A stretch of DNA of 64,000 nt. Source: Pelodera strongyloides (Eukaryota > Nematoda > Chromadorea > Rhabditida > Rhabditidae). How positions within the stretch are numbered: position 1 is the first letter of the stretch; every line of letters starts with the position of its first letter. The stretch covers positions 62,001 through 126,000 of the forward strand of contig JAANDG010000377.1 in NCBI GenBank assembly GCA_036852015.1. Reading direction: 5' to 3'. Made by a program: the position numbers and the translations under genes. Positions 47,330 through 58,920 of this stretch are shown one piece after another. Under the pieces are notes generated by a model. The model saw only the letters and a list, made by a program, of their open reading frames with translations, ran no database searches and was not told the origin of the DNA.

Positions 47330-50300
47330 TTAATCATCAATCCACTCCTCCTCAGCTACTCCTTCCATGTGTTCCTGTTCCAGTGACTTATCAACAGTGA
47401 TACGATCAGACCACGAGGTGAGCACCTAAATATACCATATAGATTTGAATAATTTGCGTAGACATAGGTTTTCAAACTGTCTAACATCAAACAGCTGCAT
47501 AACTCGAGGTTTCACAAACAAGTTGATATACTATGCACTACGCAGGGAATCATCGACAGTGCAAGTGCAATAACTTCATTATAAAGTTCCCTGTCGCTGA
47601 ATGACTGAAACCAAAATAATTTTAGCATCAGCCTGATTCTGATTACGAATTCAAAGTTGGCATCAAACTTCAAATAGTATAAAAAAATATGTGTAATAGC
47701 CACCTCCTTCTTCACCTCGTCCTCGTCCATGTCTGCCAGTGGGGCCTTTCCATACACTGCCTTCCCATAGCCCAACTCCTGAACAGGGAATGAATTCGAC
47801 GGTACCTTCGGACGCAAAATCTCCCATAAGGGGATATTATCATCTCTCCTCAATTAGAGTCGCGTACCGCCCAATTCTTTTCATCCAGTCGCACACAATT
47901 AACCCGAAAACAAAGAAACTCGTACCTGAACCGCGTCCCTGTCGACTACCGTAGTCGTCGATGCACTCCTTGCAGACGATGACGACGCATCTCCGGAAGC
48001 GGCGACCGCTCCTTCCGTGCTCGTCTGTGAAGGGTTTGCGGACGCGGAAGCAGACGTGGGGGAAGAGGTATGTGCGTGTTCACCACCTAGAAAGCAAACT
48101 ACACTATAAATTGAAACTTTCTAACTTTCAAATCACTTTCAACAACAAGCCACTTTTAAAGAACACTATATCAATAAAAAAACAGCAAGGCGGATAATAT
48201 TCCCATACTATGAAACACATGAATTTGGAAAAATATTGAAACCACAGTAACCACAACCACTCACCATTCACGTTGTCCACAGTATGTGCCGGATCATTGG
48301 GGGTCGGCGATCTGATCGTGGAAGTCGATTCGTCCGCTTCCGTTATCGGAGACGGAACATTCACAGCAGCAGAAGAAGGCGGAGCTAGGGCAGGAGCTAA
48401 AGGAAAAAAAAGATTTTAAATAAAAAGTCCATGTCATAAATCCCAAACGCGAATGTAGAAGCGTTGGCGTGTGATTCGCTGAAGTTTAGAGGTGACCGGA
48501 AAATTTCAGTATAACTGGAGTAAACAGAGATGATACTCAAACTCTCATTGTATTATACATACAGTTAGTCATTTCACCCCAATATTTACACCCACAATGG
48601 TAAAGGCGTATGAACTATGAACCCAATAACCACAACAAACCAACGATAAAGTGGGCATGTACACAGGTAACAGGAGTACTGAAGTCGTGAAAACTCTCCC
48701 ACCTGCTGGGGTAGTCTCTTGCTTTTCTTCCGATTTAGAAGCAGCAGCGGCCGGAGATGCGGATGGGGCAAACTGAGACATACGGGCCAGTCGGGGAGCA
48801 GTGGCTCCACTTCCACCTGACAATGTCATTATTCAATATATGTTTTAAAACTCAAGCAATATGTTAACGACGCACCATGCATGTCGCATAAAACATTTTC
48901 ATAAGACATTAGACATAGCACATATGGGCGGCGATTCGATTCGAGTAAACGGAAACGGGTTCGGTTGCCTTCTTGGTCGCATTGCACCCGACCGAATGTT
49001 TCAACCACTGTTTTTCTCTCCTTTCCCCCTTTTCTCTTACTCCATGGTCTTTTGGATCTCTTTCTGTACTTTTTGGGTATAAAAAATTATATACTGAACA
49101 AATATAAACATGAACTCTTACCAGTCGAATGAACTCCGTCGGGTTTGAGGCACTGAAATTGGGGAGTGAAATCCTTTCCATTTGCATATTCCTCCACACT
49201 AATCGAGGGAGTCCACGTGACGAGGGCGTCTGGGAAGAGGTCGGCTTGGAATACGTCTTTCTGAAAACAATTATTCTTCATCATCTATCCCTAGGTTCTG
49301 CAAAATTTGCCATGGAATAGCCGATGAGCGTGAGCCGGTCGTGAGTTACCCTGTTACCCAGAAACGCCAAAAGTGAACAAAATAATGAACGCATACTGTT
49401 TGACACTTCCCACCTTGACACCACCTCTAACTTATAATGGCACTCGCACACAGCGGTCTAAAAAGAGCTCAAAAACCGCAATCACCGAAAGTTCAGAAGA
49501 ACACTGTCAGACTAATATTTAGAAAGACGCGCTTACCTTGACCCTTGGAACTCTGAAGATGAGCAATTCGATTGTTTTATCTGTCAGTTTCCATGCACGC
49601 TGGAACTCGACCGACATCACATTGCACCTGAATCAAGTGAATAGAAAAACACAAATCGCTAAATTGAGACAACACTTTGTATAGAAAAGCACTCAATACG
49701 CACAAGGCATAAAACTCGTCGGGAAAAGCTCAAAACCACCATCCAAATATGTGTAGTGTTTCCGAAACTTGTATCTCGTTATGATACGTTCCTGATTTTC
49801 AGCATACCTAAGGGCGCGTTCGGGATTGCGAAAAGAAAGAAAAGAAATCAAAAAAAGTAGTTCGGGATGGCCCTTAAAAATTTTCCGAAATCTCCACAGT
49901 AGGAGGAAAGTCGTTGTGGGACCGCACAGTACACTATTTGGAGCAACTTTTTAGTAAGTAAATTATTGCAAGCAGCATTATTCTCAGTACTAAAAAGTTG
50001 CTCCAAATAGTGCACTGTGCGGTCCCACAACGACTTTCCTCCTACTGTGGAGATTTCGGAAAATTTTTAAGGGCCATCCCGAACTACTTTTTTTGATTTC
50101 TTTTCTTTCTTTTCGCAATCCCGAACGCGCCCTAATATTCTAATCCGGATGGTGGTATGGCTATGAGCTCAAGACCACCGTCTAAATGTATGCAATATGC
50201 TAATTCGGATGGTGGTTTCGTCGGTCAGAGCGTCAACGAGTTTATGCCATGAAATGAATACGCATCGAGAAAGCCATTTTATCACTGGACAACAGCACAG

Positions 50301-53300
50301 AAGATTGGCCTCCCGTCGTATAAGCACAAAATTCACCACTAATAATGAATTATGAATAATGATACCAAAGATGACAAAACAAGACCAAAGCAGCAGGAAA
50401 CGCGTCTTGTAAAATTTATCTTAACACTGAAACATGGAGAACTAAAACACTCCTTAATACCGGATACAGAAAAAGGGGGTAAAACAGAAGGACCTATGTT
50501 GTAATATTGTGTGACAAACAATAAAGCAGCATCGAAGCTTATTGAACAATTTGTCAGCGTAATGAAACATGCAGATAACATATGATACGGAAAAAAAAGT
50601 ATTAACATACTTTGTCTTATTGTGGAATGCGAGTGCCTGATGTCCTGAAGGGCATATAAACGAAGAGAGAGGGAGGAGATAGGGAGAGTCCACGCACACC
50701 TCGTACATCACAACGGTGCGGTCACCCTGGAAGACGAAGAGCAGATGGAAAAGTGGAAAGTGATAAAATAAGAACTCAAGTCGTCCGAAATAACACGGGC
50801 ATGATAGCAGCTAAAAGGAGTTCGAGTTCACTACAGCAGCAGCTTCCATTTCTCTCACATGCAAACTCGAAAATAGGAATAGGAAAACGTTCATTAAAAC
50901 TATCAGGCACATTAAATTAATCCTGAAGCCTGAAGGCTAAAATGCGCTCAGCTATCAGTAAGAATTACACTGCATTGATGCATTGCATCTTGCATCTACC
51001 CCAACTCAGTTTTTTATAAAGTAAAACAAGAAAGTCGAACCTTTCCAGTAAGGAACATGACCGAAGTGTCAAAATCATAGTATGGGACGAGAGGTTGGAC
51101 TGCATTGTCAAGCATCTCAGTGTGGATCAGCTTCAGAGAATCCGCATCATACAGTTGCACCTGCAAAAAGAAATAGTCCAATTAGGGACCAAACACGAAT
51201 TCAATCAAATTGAAAGACTCCGCTATCAAATCATTAAAGTTGAAACTGTTTAATGATCCTTATTGTGTATTTCCTAATTTCCATCAACATTATTTCTTTA
51301 AACTTCAAAGTGGCGCCTCTTATTACATGAGGGACGAATATTGATAGCGCACCAAATTACAAATCCCATTTTCTCGCAAAACATCCTCCTTCCTTTTTCA
51401 ACTTCAACAATCCAGGAAAACTACCGTACCTTCCTCGACGACGACTTTGTGAATCCAACAACAACAATCAGCTGATCATCGCAAGCGAAAAGAATCCTCG
51501 CCGATCGGGGACTCTCCAGACACTTGGACTCGGCCACTAGACAATTTTCACCTCGCTGAGGCTCGAAAACACGAACCATCAGATCCTGTAATTATCTTAA
51601 TTAGCTAAATTACATATTGACATCATTGAAAAGCAATTATCAAGTAAGTTGACAAGCACAACAGGACGAAAAAAAATATATTAGTTCAAAAAAGTGGAAA
51701 ATTAAAAAACCTTTCCAACAGTAGCCAACTTGTGTCCAAATGCGCTCCATGCAATGCCGAGAATTGCCTGATCATGGGCGGGAATCTTGAGCAGTTGACT
51801 TCTGAAAAATACTCGCGGATTACCATTATGCTAAAATGTTACGAAATTTTTTAGCTGGGAAATGTGGTACGAGCTTGCAGAGAATGTTCAAGTTCAGACC
51901 CTTTGCATACTCTTCCCGTAGGGTCAGGAGTAGGATCATTATCAGTAGGACCCAGAGCAACTAAAATGGTTCGTGGGCATTCATTTGTACATAGAACTTC
52001 TATTATGATTGAGGAAACTCCGTAAAAGTTGGAATGTGTGCTTCACAGATTTCTGTATAATGTGTCCCTTTATTTATTTTTTTCGCTTTCTTCATATTTG
52101 TATTTGTGCTACTGTTGCTTTACTCGACAAAACTGTACGTTGCACATATTTTTCTCATGAATTGCATGCGTGCGTAATAAATTATTATTATTACCTAAAG
52201 CGAGGCCGTGATCACAAAAATGTAACGTTGGGGTAAGCTGCAGACGTCTCCTGTTTACCGTGCTCTCTCGGCTTTCTCTGCCTTTGATAGGCAGCGAGAG
52301 AAGGCCGAGAGAGCACGCTGAACAGGAGACGCCTGTAACCTACCCCAGAAAATTTTTGTGAAACAGGCCACAGGGAAAACTTTCTCAAAAATGTTCGACG
52401 CAGAACAAAACAACACTCAGAATGGGCTAGATTGTGGAAGAGCGTGCTGCAGCGATCGGTCAAATCCAAGTAGCCAAAAGAGCCTGTGTAGAAACATTAC
52501 GAAAACATGCAAACGCATAAGTTTGATAAAACATATTTATGCTCTTAATATAGAAGAAGTAACCTACCCATCCTTCACATTCCACAATTCCACTGAAGCA
52601 TCCGACAGTGCAATCGCCATTAGATCAGAAACCAGAGGGTGCCATCGAAGGGCGACAATCTGAAGAAAACACAAGTTAAAGAGAACAAAATAAACTAGAA
52701 CATTCTTTCACATGCAGTCCCAGGCAGACATTCTCTTTTTAAGTTTGTGCTGTTTTTAAATTGAGTTGATGTTGTTTGTCCGTTTTTTTCCACCCTCTGC
52801 GGTGTGTGTATTATTGCAATAAATGTTTCAAATGTTAGTTACGCACGTACACCATCAGGTACACATAAAAATAATCACGCATCAAAACTAGGCGAATAGT
52901 GAAGAAACAAATGTCATCACTGTTAAAGCGAAATACCGGCGGTTTTTGAAACGCATCTAATGTACTTACATTCCTATGCATTTATGCAAAGTGGGGGTCT
53001 ATTTTATTCTACTTTTTGCTCATTTGCATATGCTGCATAAGAAAGCAGGTGTGCGCAATGCGTTTCAAAAACCGGCCGGTGTTTCGCTTTAACTATATTC
53101 TACGGTACCTTTTCTCCCCCAATCCTGATCACTCTTTCTGGTTCCATCTCATTTCGTGGTCCATCTTCGGCCGACAATTTCCAAATATTCACAGCTCCAC
53201 AATCAGTTCCACAAGCCAGTTCATTCTCGTTAAAGGGATTCCATTGGAGATCAGTCACCTGAAAGATAACGACATAATTGTTATTCGGAATACCATACAA

Positions 53301-53678
53301 GGTGGTACCGGTACCATAACTATGGTACCACATACCATCGCACCACTTCCCGTTTTGTAGCGCAGGGTTACTAAAGCAACGTTAACACGATATGACATAA
53401 ACCGTGGGACAGAATGGCACCACGGAACCCTCAACAACCATAAATTGGTACCTGAGATTTGTTGAAGATTCCGTCCATTACACCGTCAGGCAGTTTGCAT
53501 GGTTCATTCACGTCCAGAATACTAATGATTCCAGCAGGACCCGACAGGGGCAGGGCGATCCACCTGCACGACGCAAAGTTGATAGCCAAGGTTATTATAT
53601 GAAGAAGAAGAAATAAATAGGGAAAAATACAGAACTATGGTACCGTAATGCAAATCAAGTGCATTATCATCCTCTACA

Positions 53679-53726
<48 letters not shown>

Positions 53727-54261
53727 ACCCCCCCCCCCCCCCCCCCCCCCTCTGTACGTGTGAAGCATATACCACTCATAAACTCATAAAAGTTACAATG
53801 CCCAAAGATAGCAAATACAATACAGATTTACAATGCCCAAAGATAGCAAATCGAATTGCCGTACAGTACAGATTTATGAGAGATACTAAAGTCTGAAAGC
53901 TGATGACATACTTGTTTGATACACAGATTCCATTGGCCTCAGGTGGCAGCCGAGTGTTCACATTGCGAAGATTGGAAAACACCGAATTGTTAGCCTGGAA
54001 GACAGAAATTCATAGGGTCACTTGTTGTGGATACAAAAAATACAACGAATATGAGAAATCACATCGTATGCCAATTTACAAATTTACATAGAACTTTAAC
54101 AGAACACCGAAGAAAGGTGTCTAAAAGAATCATAAATCAAATAAACAATAAAATCTTAATCCTTACCTTGATTCCAGCTAGAACCTCCACGTGCCTGAAC
54201 TTGCTGGCAATCTGTCCCACGACACAAGATTTTGGTCGGGCACGGGTGATCGGTCTTCGTC
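47330..54261 (-). CDS. CORO7: Coronin-7/POD-1 type protein: second propeller unit and C-terminus (16 exons)
   Basis: Exons in transcript order: 54167-54261, 53912-53994, 53452-53563, 53109-53258, 52568-52659, 51711-51801, 51430-51585, 51041-51160, 50611-50726, 49537-49627, 49122-49260, 48703-48816, 48265-48396, 47926-48086, 47704-47778, 47330-47425 (TAA). All phases agree. Coronin hallmarks: SKFRHVEVLAG at the unit start, LPPEANGICVSNK, WIALPLSGPAGIISILD, VTDLQWNPFNENELACG, GAVNIWKLS, GIAWSAFGHKLATVGK, PRSARILFACDDQLIVVVG, LVPYYDFDTSVMFLTGKGD, LIFRVPRVKKDVFQADLFPD. A proline/serine/alanine-rich stretch (48.8-47.9 kb) precedes the acidic C-terminal tail EGVAEEEWIDD, equivalent to the acidic, tryptophan-containing Arp2/3-type tail of coronin-7 (human ends in DEDEWD). 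Coronin-7 acts in Golgi-linked trafficking and actin regulation. Confidence 0.95.
49706..50248. mobile_element. Inverted-repeat element family D, interrupted by a nested element
   Basis: Flanks 49706-49808 and 50136-50248 match the copy at 42585-42799 continuously; the difference is an insertion at 49812-50132. Lies in a coronin intron between exons 49537-49627 and 50611-50726. Confidence 0.85.
49812..50132. mobile_element. Young 321-bp palindromic MITE (family E), PIF/Harbinger-like
   Basis: Ends GGGCGCGTTCGGGATTGCG and its inverse, flanked by TAA on both sides (49809-49811, 50133-50135), a 3-bp target duplication as in PIF/Harbinger. Arms of about 145 bases differ at only about one position (CAGTACAC against CAGTGCAC), around a 30-40 base centre. 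Superfamily is inferred from duplication length and terminal G-run; no transposase is present. Confidence 0.88.
52204..52369. mobile_element. Hairpin inverted-repeat element in a coronin intron (family F)
   Basis: Long imperfect inverted repeat with centre near 52281-52290; arms share GAGACGTCTGCAG-like ends, ACAGGAGACG, GTGCTCTCTCGGC and GGCC tips. Could be a MITE or a foldback; no clear target duplication. Confidence 0.75.
52923..53092. mobile_element. TTAA MITE family A in coronin intron, copy 8
   Basis: GGGGTCTA subfamily; ends 10 bases from the splice-donor hexamer of the minus-strand exon 53109-53258. TTAA at both ends. Confidence 0.9.
53680..53750. repeat. 71-base C homopolymer with one A
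   Basis: Only 53727 is not C. In a coronin intron. Length is unreliable in assemblies. Confidence 0.95.
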
Positions 54262-54384
54262 CTGAAAATTTGATTTGTTGGAACTTGACTTTGACATAAT
54301 GAATAATATACATGGTTCAAATGTACAAGATCACACAAAAATAACATAAGTATCAGGCCAATTAATAGATAGAAAGAAACATAC

Positions 54385-56358
54385 CTGCACATGGCTCATC
54401 AGTAGTCTTGAGGCGCATTCGCGGCACATCAGGTTCTGCTGGCTGCTTCTTAGGTTCGACGATCAGGTTTTCTTTCTAAAAAATGATCATGATGCAATGA
54501 TTTAAAGTATCCCATGTTTTCAATTTCCCAACAATACCTTCTTCATTCAGAAACCTTATAATCTACCCCCTTCGCGCAGTACCCATACTCAACCCAAAGT
54601 CCAAACAAAGTAGTGCATTCTCTCACTTTTCACATCAAACAATCACAAGCAATAAACAAACAAAAAATAAGTAACAGAATATAACACAAACCAATCAATA
54701 AATACAACAATCACATAATCATCAGACATCAATCAAACCCACGTCTCCCTCATCCATATGATTGGGCGTGTTCTGATTCGACGACACTGTAAACAACGGG
54801 GAATCCTTTCCAATTTCACTCGCTCGGGGCAGTGACGGCTTTCTGGCAATGGGAGGTTTGCCGTGACCGGGCGTTCCAACGGGACTACGCCTCCCTTCCG
54901 GGGTCATGCACGGGGTCGAAGAGGCAGAACCAATCTGTTCCCACATATTCTTCGTCTTGCACACGTCAACATGACTTGTGGCAGTTTCAAGATCATTATT
55001 CTGATCAGTGAGCACAGTCGACAAAGGCACAGAGTGCACTGATGCAGAGTGATTCTCTGTAACTGGGCTCTTATGCACACCAATGGGCGACTTCGCCCTG
55101 GTCTCCACCATTCTGACAACTGCTTCTTCAGGGGTATTGCTTTGCATAGTGCCTGTTGATCCAACACCCGTGGTTGACAGGCTCTCAGTCTTCGGAGAAC
55201 GCATCGCACGACTTCTCGATGAATATACATCAGTTGACGATTCGCCAAACAGAGTTTCCAAACTAAAAATATCATAATATACAACAGATAAATAAACTCC
55301 AAGAAATCACGTAAAAATGATAAAACTAATGAGAGAATGATTCATGAATTATGGACTTCGATCAACTCAACCAACCAACCTCATAGACTGGGTGGTATCG
55401 ACCGCATGGTCATGCATACGGACTTGGTCAAGAAACGTGCATAGAGTACTGCGGGTTGACTCGCGCACAACAGACTCCAACTGCAATAAGCAAGATTCAC
55501 TTGGATATAGAGTTAGATAAAAACTCCATTGACAGTATGAAAAGAAATTATATTATTCTAATTATATAACTAAGTATATTATTCCATAAAAAATACCTTC
55601 TCCAGTAGCGCTTTTTCCATTGGCATTCTAATCACCATATCACTAACACGCTGCTCCAAAGTGTCCAGTCTAGCGAGCATCTAAAGCGTAAGGGTCTGAG
55701 TCAATAACAAAATCAAAACCAGAACTTTACAGAATCAACAACCAGAAAGAACTTTACAACATTCGAAAAGGAAAGAACAAATCAAGATACCCCACCTGTG
55801 AAAGCACATCTTCACACTTGCTCCAGTGGACCTTATCCACTTTCTCTCCACTTAATTCCTCAGCTAGTCCTTCTATTAGTTCCGTTTGTGACACCTTTCT
55901 CTTCTTAACTCCCCCAGGTGAGGGCACGACTGAATACTTAGTAGTCGCCGTATTATTTCCTCCATTTGTTCCCCCCACCACCACACCCTCCTCCGTCTTC
56001 TTGGCCAGGTCCACAATCACTCTCGTCACAACGGCAGTCCGTTCGGCTTCCTCAAGTACATCCGTGACCAACGAAGATGCATAGGCATCAATCGCTTCAG
56101 AGTGGATAAGGCCATCGTCGGGCTCCTGACGCTCCACCTCCATATCCTCGTCCTTGTGGGGCACCTCACGGTCAACGACAAAGAACGAGTTTTCTGGCGA
56201 GGCGTCATAGAATTCATCCGAATCAGCGGATCCCCTTTTTGAGGTGGACATTTCCCCGGGGGAACAATCACTGGAAGGACATTCCGAATCCGATTGTTGT
56301 GTAGATTCCTCCCTCCCAATTTCTTCTGTGGTCGCCATTGTGTAGTCGCGAAAAGGTA
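54385..56358 (-). CDS. CORO7: Long linker between the two coronin units (5 exons), possible alternative start
   Basis: Exons in transcript order: 55796-56358, 55597-55680, 55380-55480, 54743-55262, 54385-54475. Together they encode about 453 residues of mostly acidic, serine-rich sequence with a probable coiled-coil/helical part (MLARLDTLEQRVSDM, MEKALLEK). They splice in phase into the second coronin unit, so they belong to this protein. The first exon follows CTTTTCAG, starts two bases into a codon and stays open through MATTEEIGREE. The ATG at 56338 could instead begin a 1053-residue single-unit isoform. It contains SADSDEFYDASPE (FFAT-like) and YASSLVTDVLEEA (AKAP-like). The human linker is, as I recall, only about 100 residues. 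The upstream exon (59975) ends in phase 0 and does not match, so an exon is missing or this is an internal promoter product. Confidence 0.85.
56033..56095 (-). other. PKA-RII anchoring (AKAP-like) amphipathic helix candidate
   Basis: Residues 82-102 from ATG 56338: AIDAYASSLVTDVLEEAERT. The spacing A..LV..VL..A with small and branched hydrophobics every 3-4 positions is the pattern of R-subunit anchoring helices (compare A.RIV..VI in the Ht31 peptide). No helix breaker is present. It is inferred, not demonstrated. Confidence 0.5.
56195..56215 (-). other. FFAT-like motif in the coronin linker
   Basis: Residues 42-48 counted from ATG 56338 read EFYDASP, preceded by acidic and serine residues (GSADSD) and followed by E. 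The FFAT consensus is EFFDAxE with an acidic upstream tract, bound by the MSP domain of VAP proteins on the ER. Tyrosine at position 3 is tolerated in known motifs; proline at position 7 is a deviation. This is inferred from motif form only. Confidence 0.6.
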
Positions 56359-57610
56359 CTGAAAAGTTGGAATGTGTATTTGCTTAATAAAAAAGGTCAC
56401 AAAAAATAGACACAAAAGCGTATATAAAACAGCCACGCACAAAGTAATCAAAAATTGAATGTGTATCAAATTTGCATAAAACATGCTATAAAATTTGCAT
56501 GAAGAACAGCTGGTCTCAAAGCCAACAGCAAAGTAAATAAGTAAACAGGATTCCGAAATAATCCGAGACGTTATTGATTTGCCGACTCACAATAAAAATA
56601 CATATATTAATGTTCGGGACGGGACAAAACAGAACGGCGTTATTGTCTGAAGAATATGCCATCAAAATTAATGATGAATCAGCGGAACGTACAAAAAATA
56701 ACATACATGAGAAGGACGTGACATACACACATCACACATTCATACACTCATATATACTCCATAATCTCTATTCAAAAGGACTGACACTCCCAAAAGTACA
56801 GTACTACAAGTGGACATATCTATTATGCATAAAAACCTTAGTGTAAAACCACCGCTTTCCAGCACCAGAGAATAAAGATAACAATTCTACCCTCCATAGT
56901 TTAGCTCAACATAAAGACCCTGAATCACGAAACGTCATCTATCGATCGAAACCATCAATATAAACCGGTGCATCAAAAGTGTAACTCTATGTTATTGGTC
57001 GCGTTTCTGCCGTGCCGGTTTCCCCTTTGCCTATGATTAATTCTTCCGCAAACCAAAATAATAAGAGGGTCGCTTCATCATTAGTTAACAAACACAAAAA
57101 GTGTGCCCACACAAGACTGACTGCACAAGGAAAGAGCCAAAGTGTCCTTTGAAAAAGGAAAAGGAGAGGGGAATTGATCTAATTTTGGGTTCCAGTTCCA
57201 GGCAATTCATGGAATAAATTCAGTTCAGTACGAATATATCGTTAGAGGAGAAAAAAGGGTGTACTTAAATAGAGTAGACCACCTAGGCAGCTAGTTAAAA
57301 TTACGGTGCAGTAGCCTAGTACAAATTAAAAAAAAAAACAGGGCGCAAGATCATACAATATCTACAGCGTATCCTAATAAACTACTTAAACACTATTACT
57401 AGTTGGTAACTGAAAATGAACTCAATGTGTGGTGTGCACTAAACATCGAATATCAATCCATTTCTAACGTTCTAAATAATTACCATCAATAAGAAAAAAT
57501 AATGAAATATTGCATACGCACAAAAAAAAACGAAAGAAAAAAGTGCATATGATATGCGCATGACTCCGCTATCGATAATTATAATCAATAGATTATATCG
57601 GAGGGGGAGG

Positions 57611-57690
57611 GCCGGGATACCAGGCCGATGGCAATTGCCTTAGCCTTGAGGTACGCCCCACATGACCGAGCTGGCCCGGACTTTGGAAAC
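57611..57690. ncRNA. Compact structured GC island, possible small non-coding RNA
   Basis: In an AT-rich intron, CCGGG (57612-57616) and CCAG (57620-57623) can pair with CTGG (57671-57674) and CCCGG (57675-57679), closing a domain that contains the self-complementary GGCAATTGCC (57630-57639). On the plus strand TTGAG is followed by GTACG (donor-like, 57651) and, just past the outer stem, ACTTTGGA (Sm-site-like, 57680-57687), an arrangement reminiscent of spliced-leader or snRNA genes. It matches no snRNA, 5S, tRNA or 7SL I know. Strand is undetermined, and a degenerate repeat or lost exon is an alternative. Confidence 0.3.
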
Positions 57691-58737
57691 ATCTTTCACT
57701 TCACTTGAACTATCAACGACTAACATAAAAACTCATTTCAAGTGCAGAAGGCAAAGTTTGGCTAAGAATTAATAAAATAATTAATAATAATAAATCTTAG
57801 TCGATAGATGAGGCAAAAACGTGAATTTGTAAATGACCAAAAGGAAAATTATTCGCATTCTATTGTTTATCATATATTATTACACTTACTGATCAATGAA
57901 ATTCTTTCCACAAAATATAAAATGATCAACGCTTTTGTGACATTGTGCCTTCTTCTTCAAAGTATGTAGGCACTCCCCATAGTTCATAAAGATAAAGGGA
58001 GAGAGGGTAGTTTAGTTGGGAACAAAAAAATCAAGATAAGAAGCAAAATAATGGAAGGGGGAATTAAGGTAAAGCGAGACAAATCGATGCAATATTCAGG
58101 CAAAATGAAGCCCAAACGTCTCATTCTCATGCATATTCATTATACTACCGTTAGTCATAAACCCAATATTTAATTTGTTGATTCAATAAAATAATAAGGG
58201 AGCTCATTTTCAATATATATTCAACCTCAGAATACTCCCATATCATATACCCATGTAATAAAAAGAAATAGAAGTTATACATTTTAAATTGGAGGTGCAC
58301 AACTACTACACACACAACTGTGAAGGTCAACCTTGCCAAGGACTTGGAAGATGATAACCTTACGATTTATATTTCTTAAGAAAGTGACTATGATGATTCG
58401 TTTAATCGAGTCAATACTAGCCTCTAGCCTTTAGTTCGACATGATTCCTTGTTGAACAAACAAAACGCTAGACCAGGGCGTTTCATGTCATAAAATAAGC
58501 CCGAAATGGAGCTTTTATAAAAAATAGAAGAGGCGCACTTCATATATAGGAGAGTGGTGCAGACAAAAGGGTGAAATATTGAATAGAGAGAATATACCAA
58601 AACGAGGGGAATAAACTATCGAAAGGAATGAATCATGGCCCATTACACTACACAAGAGATTATCGAAGGAATTTGAAATATGAATAAGAAAGGGAATAAG
58701 GAAACCAAAGGATCTCCCAATGTAACCTAACTAGACT

Positions 58738-58920
58738 TTAAAGCGAAATACCGGCCGGTTTTTGAAACGCATTGGGTACACCTGCCTTCCTACGCAGCTT
58801 ATGCAAATGAGCAAAAATTAGCATAAAAACTAGACCCCAATTAGACCCCACGTTGCATAAATACATACAAATGCAAGTACTTGGGATGCGTTTCAAAATC
58901 CGGCCGGTATTTCGCTTTAA
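58738..58920. mobile_element. TTAA MITE family A, copy 9
   Basis: GGGGTCTA subfamily in reverse orientation, TTAA at both ends, inside the 3.6-kb coronin spacer. Confidence 0.92.

Noticed and set aside
50653..50699. A 47-base intron inside coronin exon 50611-50726
   Set aside because: Re-reading the bases shows one continuous open frame (YEVCVDSPYLLPLSSF...HQALAFHNKTK) aligning with the coronin-7 sequence as recalled.
56026..56484. 152-codon minus-strand ORF overlapping the coronin linker exon
   Set aside because: It is a shadow frame; the frame of ATG 56338 ends at a GTGGGG donor in phase with the next four exons and the second coronin unit.
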